Shown here: piece by piece, positions 1-9,560 of the stretch
How the letters are laid out: each line of letters starts with the position of its first letter
How positions within the stretch are numbered: position 1 is the first letter of the stretch
Source of the DNA: Kingdonia uniflora
Lineage: Eukaryota > Streptophyta > Magnoliopsida > Ranunculales > Circaeasteraceae
Reading direction: 5' to 3'
Assembly: GCA_014058105.1 (NCBI GenBank)
Contig: JACGCM010000940.1
Span: forward strand, 930,001 to 994,000
Length of the DNA stretch: 64,000 bases
Translations under genes and position numbers: made by a program
Notes under the pieces: generated by a model
Database searches by the model: none
What the model saw: only the letters and a program-made list of their open reading frames with translations
Told to the model about the DNA's origin: nothing

Positions 1-290
1 AAAATGTTGTGATGTGAATATACATGGATATAGTTGCTTCTCAACAGTCAATTACAAAAATGTATTACTGTTACATACATTTTGAACATGCAAATAACGC
101 CAAGATATGCATTTTCGACCACTAAAAAGCGTCCAAAACTGACTATTGACATAACAACAGTTCTTCAATATTCTTCCAGATCCTCTCTTTTTCCTTCAAT
201 AACATGCTCACTCTATTTATGCCTTTCTCACTATAAATCTCTCCCATTTTTTGTCAACCTTGAAATATCTACAAGTCTCTATATATAAAA
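1..290 (+). repeat. dispersed repeat, uninterrupted copy
   Basis: This stretch matches two separated segments far downstream. Bases 1-60 resemble 52,361-52,430 and bases 85-290 resemble 55,140-55,330, with the same order of short words such as ACATGCAAAT and TAAATCTC. In the distal copy a LINE lies between the two segments, so this is the empty version of that locus. It has no convincing coding potential. It may be the edge of a segmental duplication or a member of a repeat family. Confidence 0.6.
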
Positions 291-682
291 ATGGACTCCT
301 CGGACTCCGATTGCCCTAGTCTGATAGATGGCTAGATCCTATCTAGCAAATTTGATTCGATTCAAGGGGAATCAACCTTCAATTTCAATTTGCTATCTCG
401 GCCGATATATGTGATATATGTCGAAACTCGTTTGCTATCTCGGCTGCATCACATAAGTCACCTAGATGCAATCGCTCGCGCACTAAAAAGGGCATAATTG
501 CGTCTTAAACATATTCGCTCACCTTGGCGAGTTATTTTTCAAACTAAATAGTTAAGTTGGTGAAGTAGACTAGTACACCGCAACACGATGAGAAAACCAC
601 CGAAAGAACTTTAGACTTGATTATTTTGCTCCAAAACCTTTGATACAAAAAACGAAGACAATAGCCTAAATCACCCACATGA
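291..682. other. no recognisable feature
   Basis: AT-rich sequence without a supported gene. Short open frames here have no recognisable motif. It separates the opening repeat from the duplicated block that starts near 683. Confidence 0.5.
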
Positions 683-1160
683 AATCGTCTTCGAAACCAC
701 AGAAATATGTTCCCGAAAATTACATGAAGAAATATGTTAAAACTAACACAATTACAACGTCTATTTTTCAATCGAATATGAATTTTAATATTACTTCAAA
801 GAACACAGAACCCAAATATACTTGACAGTGTCTCCATTAATAGACTCAGACATTCTACAAAAATTTCCACACAACTTACCCTAGATGTTTCGACGCAACT
901 ACTAGTATATGATACATCCCATAGTAAAGATCACAATGCCAGTCAATATTTGGCACCACCTTAATAACATAAATCACATAACCTTCATATCAATACCCAA
1001 ACTTCTACAGCTTACATACTTATGCAGACCCTCACTAGGGTAAGTTACAAGAGATATAGTATGCAAGTTTATTCTTCTCCATTTTTTCTGCTATTTTCCT
1101 TGTTTCTATTAGTTCAACCATGACAGCATATGGAGGATCATACTTTCCCTGAAAGAAATG
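683..1160 (-). repeat. duplicated block, copy 1 (contiguous)
   Basis: Bases 683-760 match 6,218-6,300, and about 780-1,160 match about 16,970-17,490, all in the same orientation. Shared strings include TTTGGCACCACCTTA and CATGACAGC..TGGAGGATCATACTT. The second copy is therefore split by roughly 10.7 kb of nested transposons, while this one is intact. On the minus strand at 1,160-1,030 there is an open frame containing GKYDPPYAVMVELIE that could be a coding exon, but I do not recognise the protein. Confidence 0.65.
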
Positions 1161-1460
1161 GACTGCTTTTAAAGCCTATTTTATTTGCTATACTCAAACC
1201 CTTCACGAAAAATTTTAAGCCACCCCAATTCCAACAGGTTGCTCCCAGATTCTGTTAAAGGCAACTACTAGGAATCTAGCTTTGTACTCAGTTATAGGGT
1301 GTATCAATTTATGTCGTTAGAACCAAATTAGGGGGGTTGATTTTTCTCTGGTCGGATGCATGTTTGTTTATTTATCTCATGAACGTTTATACAGTGTAAT
1401 GCGTTTTTGCTTATTGATCTCTTGAATCCTAATGCGATAGTGACAATGAGTATGATGCAG

Positions 1461-3993
1461 GGGCTCGTCATTACATAGCCTTATGTCAAAAATCAAGGAC
1501 AAAATACTATGGCTGCAAATGAGATCATTGAGGTTTTCTGTGAGTTGGTAGTCTCCCGACTCTCAATCATGGCAAAGCAATGGTAAGTGTGCTTTCACAT
1601 CTTTTTGATGCTTTATATAATCCCTCACTATTTTAAGGTGGTATCTTATTTTTTGCAGAGAATGTCCAAAAGATCTAAAGGAAGGGATCACCAAGCTTAG
1701 TTTTGTCAGCTCCTTGATGTGCAGATATCCCAGAATTGGTGGAGATCCGAAATATAGTTGAGAAGAAATATGGAGGATATTTTTAATCTGCAGCAACCGA
1801 TTTGCATCCTGATTGCGGTGTGAATCGCACAATAAGTCTCTCTCATGAAGTTAGCTCTGAATGTCTAATTGAAGTTGTTACAAGAAGTAGCCTGATCAAC
1901 TGTTAGTTCTCTTAAATTAGCTTTATAGAGAGCTAATGGTACCAGTAATGTACTTCTGTAGGATTACCAAGAGAGACTAATAACCTATTCTTCTTTACAC
2001 TTTTCATTGTTTGTCGTAACCTCTAGTGTAACAAGGTTACCTAACATTGATGGTTGAAAAAGTATCTAACTCAACATGGAATGACAATCCTAACCACAGA
2101 AGGGAAGTTTTTGCGTTGTTCATCCTATCGGCTATCTCCAGAATATGGCAATTTTTAGGTTGTTCACCCTATCGACTACTTCCACATGCTAGGCTTCAAT
2201 CCGAGATGCCTCTTTGGATGATTAGAAATAATATGAATACACCTTAGGTTGTTATTTTCTCATTTTGATTTCACATTCCCTTTATCTGAGTCTCACTATT
2301 AATTACACAAGTTGCCGAACCTCTCTTTCACCAACAAGTTAGCCCCTCTGCCAAGGATTGGTCCCGCCTACTAATGACGATCTTTCCTTCCCATTCACCA
2401 TGGAATTCTATAGCGTTCGTGATCTTATATCCTTCTAGCCTAGTTAGAGACTTAAGAGTCATTGTGACGACCTACCGAACGCCGGCCAAATCCACCCGAG
2501 CGTTTTGAGTTCTGTCCGAATGTATTTGTTCTCTATATCCTAATATAGCAGCACGCCAAGTTTCGTCGTAATCGGATTCAGTTAAGGGGGCGAAAAGGTC
2601 CAGTACGCTTCGTCTCATGTTTTAACGTTTCCTTTTGGAAGTTGACTATTTACTTAGTAGCTATATTAAGGAGGAACCTTGGTCCGATCCTCCCCATGAC
2701 TAAAAGAGCTTTAATGCTTGGTCATCAAGGACCCCGGCTCATGAACTATCTACAAGGGATAGTTATGAGTTCTCCTAGGCCTAGGGAAGGCTAGGGGACA
2801 TTGCCTCGCAATGCGGGCCGGTTTTCAATAAAGGGCTTCATATGGCGCCGCTATGCCCCGCGGGCTATCCGAGACGCACCGCCCCTTTCAGATGGACAGT
2901 ATAATTAGTCCAGGCTCGTCGCCCCTTGAGATATGAGTCCCTTATGTGGAAACCGGCATATTGAGCTACCCTGATCCGCTACAGGACAGGTGTGCTTTCC
3001 GTACCTCGCGCGCGTCGTGAGAGATTACGCTGTAGGGATTATTGAGGGAACCTTCAGCGTTGTTGCCTATACCGAATACATATTCGATGACCCCTCACGA
3101 GTATTCAGGATTATCCGGATGTCGCTCTAGCATCCGTGGGTTGCATGCCACTGGCGCGCCGCGCCCGTGAAAATGGCTGGTACACGCCGACCGCGCGTCC
3201 GTGTACGCCGCACGGTCCCTTATTCCGCTGCACTCCGGGCACCGTAGAGTCGGGTCCGGTCAGGGCCGTGTCAGTCATGTTGCTCAAGCGTTCGGTGTTT
3301 TCCCCTGGTGGGGGAATAACCGTCCTTTGATGCATACCCTTTGATCATCTTTCCTCTCCTGGAGCTACTTTGTTACCTCTTTGTATTGTCTCCAAAAACT
3401 CCTTGGTGTTCCTCCTCGTTTAAAATCCTCTAGTGATTTTTCTAGAATTCATCTCACCTCTTAGTGAGCTTCTAATTAAACATCTGAGTCGCATCCATCC
3501 AACTGGATTGTCCCCATCTGAATTCTTTTGAATAGAGCCATCAACCCTTGAGATCCATCAAGCAGTACTCCATGTGACCATATGCATGTAGATAGATTCT
3601 GAATGCAATGGATTCTTTGTCCTTTGTTGTTTCTGTGTTCTTTCTTTATAACTTAAGTTCTACAACCTGAGAACTCACTACACACTTTCATTACTTTATA
3701 AGCCGTAAAAACCCAGGAAAAGTACTTAAGTGTAGTGTGATAAATAACTAGATATTTTTTCGGCAAAAAAGTGGTCCTAAAAACTTAATTCCTCAATATG
3801 GATTGGTTTACTTTTTATAAGCTGTACGTCGGTTTATCTGTTCTCTTCTTGTAGCTGATCAAGAAGCTATCTATTAATACTCCTCCTGGTGAAGTAACGC
3901 TCAAGCTCATGAAGGAAATAGCTTAGGAGTATCAGATAGAATGGGATAAAAAAGATTCTGAGATGGAGCTTTCAAGCTTCTGAAGAGCTTATT
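1461..3993 (+). pseudogene. IST1-like (ESCRT-III-associated) pseudogene
   Basis: Three exon remnants of an IST1 family protein are visible. In plants this family binds ESCRT-III/VPS4 during multivesicular-body sorting. Exon a (1,461-1,582) encodes NTMAANEIIEVFCELVVSRL; exon b (about 1,659-1,830) has ECPKDLKEGI, then DIPELVEIRN and ATDLHPDCGVNR; exon c (3,855-3,993) has LINTPPGEVTLKLMKEIA-type sequence followed by EYQIEWD. GT/AG borders are seen at 1,583 and 1,658 and an AG at 3,854. It is broken: a frameshift lies between MCR and DIPEL, an in-frame TAA in exon b, TAG after KEIA, a TGA formed across the first splice junction, and a degenerate donor (ATAAGT) after exon b. The second intron holds a GC-rich solo-LTR-like insertion. 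The 5' exons and the C-terminal region are missing. Confidence 0.8.
2463..3273. mobile_element. probable solo LTR (Ty3/gypsy-type)
   Basis: An 811-bp block begins TGTGACGACC and ends GTGTCA, flanked by the 5-bp direct repeat GTCAT (2,458-2,462 and 3,274-3,278). Its GC content is clearly above the surroundings, and it contains a phrase like CCAAGTTTCGTCGTAATC, reminiscent of chromovirus LTRs. No coding domain was seen, which fits a solo LTR. Against this, raised GC continues to about 3,335, so the right border is uncertain. It lies in an intron of the IST1-like pseudogene. Confidence 0.45.
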
Positions 3994-4587
3994 GTAATGT
4001 TCTTTTTTTCTTTCTATCTCTCTACATCAGCACATATATAAGTGCATAATAATGACAGCCACTATGAGAACAGGAAGGGCCACGTATATTTGTTAGTGCT
4101 ACAAGCTTGCCAGTTAAGGCTTCGTCGAAGTAACATGTTGAGCCGACTAGATCTAGTAACAGGTACTCCACACTTATAGCAAGAGAACATTTTTTTTGTT
4201 TGCTTTGTGACAGTTGAAATACTTGACTATCTATGGTTTCGCATAGTTCTGACTATTTTTTTTAACACGATGGAATTTCTATACATTGGAGCACCATAAT
4301 TTAGTGTTGGAAGTTACTCCTTCATCATACTAGAGTTTGACATTGATAGTATCTAATCTTTTTGACTATTCATTCTAATTTTGGATATCAAGTTCCTCTT
4401 ATTAATGTAGAAGTTCGAATTTGGCTTTTTCGTGGTATTTGCTGTAAACTTAATGTACCTGCCTAAACTACTATAGTGCACCCTGAAATGCAGGAAAAAA
4501 AAAAACATTTTCTTTACCTTCGACCCGGCATTGTTATTAGTGTTCACCTTTAACTATACAAGCTAATGTGCTCTATTGATATCATAG

Positions 4588-5140
4588 TTTTGCATCTAAT
4601 TTATCAAAAGAGCAGGATGAAAGTATATTTCTGCCAAAGTCCGGAACTTCGGGATAAGGAACACTAGATCCAGATTTTTGGTCTTGGACATCTCCATTGG
4701 ACAATTCTACTTTAGAGGACACTATTGATCTACAGATGACACTAAAACCCGCTTCTCCAAAGCCAACCATCTCCGTTATCGAGAAAGATCGATCTATGAA
4801 TATTTTATCAACTCCTTTTGAAAGTACCCTATCTGAAACTCATAACCCACCAATTCCGCCCCTTTAGTCACTCATGGAGGTTGGAAAAACAGATGTTTCT
4901 AAATCCAGCTTAGAGAAACACGAGACTGATATGTTATTTTCAGTTAACGCGGCAGAAGCAGAAGCAGCTGAGGCTCTTGATAAAGTTGGTGAAGCATTAT
5001 GTGAAGAAGTGAATCCCGATGGCTCGAAGTGGTGGAAAGAGACGGGTCTCAAGCAAAGAGCTGATGGAGTTATCTGCAGATGGTCGCTTACTAGGGGAGT
5101 TGGTCCTGACAAAACCGTTGAATGGGAAGAGAAATATTAG
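4588..5140 (+). pseudogene. LESV-like (starch-binding Trp-rich protein) pseudogene exon
   Basis: After an acceptor-like ATAG at 4,587 the plus strand encodes a stretch resembling LESV (Arabidopsis At3g55760), the relative of ESV1 that binds starch granules in plastids. Visible pieces in order are LSKEQDESIFLPKSGTSG, GTLDPDFWSWTSP, EAEAAEALDKVGEA, NPDGSKWWKETG and DGVICRWSLTRGV. The WWKETG/CRW/TRGV signature marks the start of the Trp-rich repeat region. In-frame stops occur at about 4,654 (TAA), 4,865 (TAG) and 5,138 (TAG, where the family has Trp in KYWEA); similarity ends there. The transit-peptide exon and the remaining repeats are absent. It lies 0.6 kb downstream of the last IST1-like exon in the same orientation, although the two genes are unrelated, so gene-fragment capture is possible. 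Confidence 0.75.
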
Positions 5141-5836
5141 GAGGCTGGATGTAGAAGAGGAACCCATCTGCAAACAGCAATCCGGGCCACGATCTGTTTA
5201 AAGTTTCTCTGTATGGTGTTACTTCATGACCCTTCTAATGTATTTCCTAATAACGTTCCATGTAATATTGAGGTCTTGTAGGTTATATAACCCCTAACTG
5301 CTCTCATTTTATCAGGTCTTGTAAATGGGATTCTAAAGTTTGACAACCTTGTAATGATTGTTTTTATTACATGAAAAATTTTGTGTAAAAAAGAAGTATA
5401 AAACTAAGGTACTATCTCTCGATGATGTATTTACTTTTTCCAATATTATTTTTCAATTGTTTTGTTATTACATCTCATCCATCCTTGAGTAAAATATCAA
5501 CAAAATTCTGTTCTTTATCTTTCTCATTTTTTCAGGTTAGTGAGGAGCTAATGTTTCGTTATTTTCTAGCATGGGAATTTAATTTTGAGTTTATTATTAT
5601 CTTGATGAAAATAGGATAGACAGCTAAATTGCCTTTTTAATGTTACACAAATATAGATAGAATGCCCGTCTTCAATTTATTAGTATAACGCGAAAAACAG
5701 TGAACTAGAACTTTCAGCATAATGCCTAAACACGCGTAAGCTTGTTCGTGACTGCTCGTATGTTTGGATATAACGTTTAGAGATAACATTCATCAAACAT
5801 GTCAATCAATACTAGGAGATTGAACTGAGAGTTACT
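5141..5836. other. no recognisable gene
   Basis: AT-rich sequence between two gene remnants on opposite strands. The part just after 5,140 does not continue the LESV-like similarity. I see no motif in the short open frames. Confidence 0.5.
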
Positions 5837-6222
5837 CTAACCAAATTGGGGCCATATTAAAGGAATTAGTACCTTGCTGATTTGTAGTCGGCCTTGTTGG
5901 AGCTGAAAGGCTGGGGTGATCCAGCTCCCACAGCTGCATTGGATACCAGACCAATTGAAGTAGCCGAGGCGGGCGTTGCAACCAACACAATAAAGCTTCC
6001 CTTCCAAGACACCGACACCTTCTTCAACTGTTGTCATCCATTGAAGGGGCTCCACAAATATTAACGAACACTCATTGTTTCCAGTCTTAATAGAAGAATT
6101 TCTAGTCTTCCGTTTCTGCCACTTGAAGACTCTCTCTTTTTCACCCGGAGTATGCTCCACGACATTATCATGCGCTGCAACAACTCTTATGTGCTTTTTG
6201 CAACAGTATGCAAAATTGAATC
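5837..6222 (-). pseudogene. DUSP12-type zinc-binding domain, isolated exon
   Basis: The minus strand encodes a small protein segment matching the C-terminal zinc-binding region of DUSP12-type phosphatases. The closest plant type I know is the At4g18593 product, annotated as a probable inactive dual-specificity phosphatase. Visible features are an initial YCCKKH (the family has a CxxC pair), SLIFVEPLQWM, YCVGCNARLGYFNW, QCSCGSW and ITPAFQLQQGRL. The exon opens after a TGA about 6,225. It has a possible donor at 5,872 (AG|GTACTA read on the minus strand), with an open tail to a stop at 5,837-5,839. The phosphatase catalytic domain is not present, as expected for the At4g18593 type. No other exon was recognised nearby. 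Bases 6,218-6,300 just upstream also occur at 683-760. It may be a gene piece rather than a working gene. Confidence 0.65.
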
Positions 6223-6397
6223 GTCTTCAAAACAACCGAAATCTGTTTCCTAAAATTACATGAAGAAGAAGAAATGTTAGAACTAACACAATTACAATTA
6301 TTTTTTTGCAAAAGGTAAGAAAATTAATTTAAGGCATAAAAAGGATCTACACACAAGCCCTGTAGAAACTCAAAGGATCCGAGAAAGTAGACATGCC

Positions 6398-6556
6398 TGT
6401 ATAAATAAATAAAAGAAGATTTTATTACTCTTAAATTCATAACTAGATTACATCTTAGACTCCTTTTATATAATAGGGGCTCTCTTAACTACTTTTATTT
6501 TTACTCAATGTGGGGCTAAACTAGTATATGTGTAGATGCACACATATACTCCAACA
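6398..6556 (-). repeat. LTR (3' LTR of the element)
   Basis: 159-bp long terminal repeat, downstream copy in the minus-strand orientation. It pairs with 8,627-8,785 at roughly 94% identity counted by eye. The opposite end reads TGTTGGAGTATATGTG on the minus strand. Confidence 0.9.
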
Positions 6557-8614
6557 CTCCCCTTCACGTTGATACGAACACAATGCGTTTGTATCAAGGT
6601 GAATAACAATAAGAAAGTAAAATAGATAATCCCTCATAAGGATACAATCACTTCCTCACTTATAATGAAAATTAAGGCTCCCCCTAAAACTGATAAAACT
6701 TCTTTTAGACAATCTTTTTGCAACAACAGAAACACTTAAAAGCTTCACAAATCCCTTGTGAAATCAGCGGCATTCCAACTTTCCATTTTCCCCACACGTA
6801 CTTGCGAAATCGGCGGCACTGGCCGACTTGCCAATTTTCCTACTCGAGGTTAATGTAAATATTTTGAAGAGACACTGAGATAAAAGAAAAAGAAACAAAA
6901 AATTACTAGAGGAAGAGGAAAATCATAACCGTGGTAGAAAGAATTGATTCTTCACCCGATTCAAAAAATTGATTATCTTCACCCGATCCAAAGAAATAAA
7001 TAGCATCTCGCGATAGGAAACAATAATTTTTTTAAAAAATAATCACTAGAGGAAAAAAGAATCACTCTAGGAAAGAATCACCCGAGGAAAAGATAGAAAA
7101 CAGTCGAGGAAGAGAAACGATAACCATGGTAAAAGGAATTCAACTTCTTCACCCGATTCGAATAAAGAAATTGCATCTCGCAACAGGAAAAGATTGCATC
7201 TCGATTTTGTAATTTTTACTTATGAATTTGGCAAATAAGATAATCACTGGAGGAAAGAGAATCGCCCTAGGAAATAAAGAAAAAATCTCATGATCGAGGT
7301 GGAAGGTAGTGTAACATTTTTATCCGATCCAAAGAGAAAATCGCATCTCGCGAGGAGAACCAAATGAAAGAAAAAATGTCTTTCACGAAACAAGTCAAGA
7401 ATCGAGGGTTTAATTAATAAAGAAAAAGATTTTTTTGATCACCACGCAGAAGATGCATTAGTAAAACCAAACTAATGTTAAAGATGATAGGCCTTCCCAA
7501 ATAAATTCATACAGCAAGTTGCCCCATATAAAAATATATCAACAACACCAAAATATAGTTGCTTTCAAGCAAAGAAGTCCCCGACAATATCACATCTCAT
7601 ACTAGTTAGCAAACTCACGAACAAAAAGAGGAAACTTTCTTTTTCATCCTCTGCTTTTCACCGGGCCGAGATTGTAGAGTCGCTGAAAAACAAATCCATC
7701 TCCTATTAGGTTCAACCGTAAAACTTAATCAAGATCTGATGTTATCATTTGAAAAACAATCATAACAACAAGTCAGCAACGGAAGAAAAAATCGCAGTAG
7801 AGAGAGATTGAACAAGCACAAGCAATCAAACCACAACCCTATAAGTGTGAATCTGAGCATAATTACTGTATAATCAACAGCAACAGTTCTAGCAAATAGC
7901 ACCAAGTAAAAAATCCTAATAACATTTTTCTCCAATATAACTATGAAGAACAAAGTCTCATTTTTTAGGATCAAAGCAAACATCTTTGGGTTTGCAACTA
8001 ACAAATTCAAATAGGGGCTCGTGGCATGGGTTTACATCATATAAGCATATTTTCTCTTTCTACACAGATTAAACACAAGAGAGATCAGAATTTTGGGGAA
8101 CTCAGAGTGACAAAAAACAATGTAGAGAGAGAAGAAAAACCCCATCAAAGAAAGAAAAAATGGAAACCCACAATTAGCAAAGCTTGATATAACCAAAGAG
8201 GGTTCAAAAATACAAAATAAACATCACATCAAACTTCGGATTTGTTACAGATTTACTTTGGAACCATCTGAGGTTGTGAACCCAACCAAAAAACTTATGC
8301 GATCTTTGGGAACTGAAGATGACGAGCCGTACTCGTCAGAAGGGATTATATAAACATACGACATCAACACAATTAATCAATGATGATGGATTTGAGAAAA
8401 GTCTAATTAAAGGCAGCGAGATTAAAAAGGCCTATAAGGAAAAACAAGTAAACAAACTAAAAAGACCTTAAGTCCGACGACAGTAATAGCTGCCGCCGAC
8501 GGTAAAGAGAATACCTTAAGGTTTCACAAGAATCGAAACCGTTTTGATACAAAAAAATAAAAAATATTACCGAATTTATTTATTTTTTGTTATGTTGTCT
8601 TCAAGAACGCAACC

Positions 8615-8626
8615 GCTCTGATACCA
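8615..8626 (-). promoter_or_regulatory. primer-binding site
   Basis: Minus-strand TGGTATCAGAGC abuts the inner end of the right LTR. It is complementary to the 3' end of plant initiator methionine tRNA and fixes the element's orientation. Confidence 0.85.
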
Positions 8627-8785
8627 TGTAGAAATAAATAAGAGAAAATTTTATTACTCTTAAATTTATAACTAGATTACATCTTAGACTCCCTTTATAT
8701 AATAGAGGCTCTCTAAACTACTTCTATTTTTACTCAATGTGGGACTAAACTAGTATATGTGTAGATGCACACATATACTCCAACA
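8627..8785 (-). repeat. LTR (5' LTR of the element)
   Basis: 159-bp long terminal repeat, upstream copy in the minus-strand orientation, directly next to the primer-binding site. The target duplication ATGCC follows at 8,786-8,790. Confidence 0.9.
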
Positions 8786-8790
8786 ATGCC

Positions 8791-9549
8791 TACTATCTCA
8801 AAATTAAATAAAAAGTACAAACATTTAGTCAAATCTAAAATATTCAACAAAGGGAATGTCTATCCTTTTCAAGAACACAGGCCAACCAATATGCCATTCC
8901 TTGTGTTTGTGGGACAGTCTAGCTGCTACATTAGCCCTGGAGTCAACACTAAAGTTACATACCCTCCAGGAGTGCTTGAATCTGACTTGTATCTTCTTTG
9001 AGATATAATCCCATCTTCCCTGAAGCTTCTGAGGTACCTTGTTACTCTAGAAGGACTTAATATCTGAAGCCATCCTTGCTCATAGGCTTCACAAAGGACA
9101 GCAACAATGGAGTAACATTCAGCAAAGTATGATGTTTCAATACCAATATTGTCTATAAGAATACCAAGCATGGCACCATTAGCATCTCTGAACACAGTTC
9201 CAATTCCTGAGATCCTTAGATTTTCCAAGGAGCTACCATCACAGTTAATCTTTATTTCTTCATTCCCTGGTAGGTCCAGATACAAGATCTAATTCTGGGT
9301 GCCTTTCTTCTTTTATGGTTTACCCTGAGAGTGTGAAGAATGGCCATTTCAGACTGAAGGTTATTCATGGCCCTATGAGATTTTAGTGAGGATTCATAAA
9401 TGGTAGAAAGAATGTATCTGCGAATAGCCTGCAATGAAGGAGCACGCTCATCATGAGCAATCTTGTTTCTAATACCCCAGACAAAATTAAGGAGAGCAAA
9501 GACCCCATTCACCCAGAGATCCTCTATATATGAGCTATGAGCAAGAGCT
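8791..9549 (-). pseudogene. LINE ORF2, RNase H end (minus LINE)
   Basis: This is the C-terminal part of the interrupted minus-strand LINE ORF2. The open frame around 9,512-9,252 has LNFVWGIRNKIAHDE, typical of the linker before RNase H. The frame at 9,285-8,926 has EIKINCDGSS, GIGTVFRD and SYFAECYSIV, matching the first strands and first helix of an RNase H domain. A further frameshift is needed to read SRANVAARLS near 8,900, the usual C-terminal helix. Upstream coding continues at 11,979 across the inserted plus-strand LINE. Confidence 0.75.
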
Positions 9550-9560
9550 AGTTTAAAAAT

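Larger units (their letters stand above)
6398..8785 (-). mobile_element. non-autonomous LTR retrotransposon (TRIM-like), complete
   Basis: Two 159-bp direct repeats (6,398-6,556 and 8,627-8,785) differ at about 9 positions and are bounded by TG..CA. The 5-bp target duplication ATGCC is exact (6,393-6,397 and 8,786-8,790). Read on the minus strand, the right LTR is followed at once by TGGTATCAGAGC, the common plant primer-binding site for initiator-Met tRNA. A purine tract GAAGGGGAG precedes the left LTR. The 2.07-kb internal region shows no gag or pol motif, only AT-rich sequence with repeated words such as CACCCGAT and GCATCTCGCGA. It must have been mobilised in trans, probably by a copia-type element. 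It sits in the 3' part of the minus-strand LINE. Confidence 0.9.

Noticed and set aside
3111..3335. Overlapping open frames on both strands in GC-rich DNA
   Set aside because: They follow from low stop-codon density at high GC; no motif, and the block looks like an LTR.
4874..5140. 88-aa frame as an intact small protein
   Set aside because: It is the remaining open part of the LESV-like exon; its ATG is an internal Met and the stop replaces a conserved Trp.
7729..8010. 93-aa hydrophobic frame in the LTR element
   Set aside because: No gag or pol similarity, biased AT composition; likely chance.
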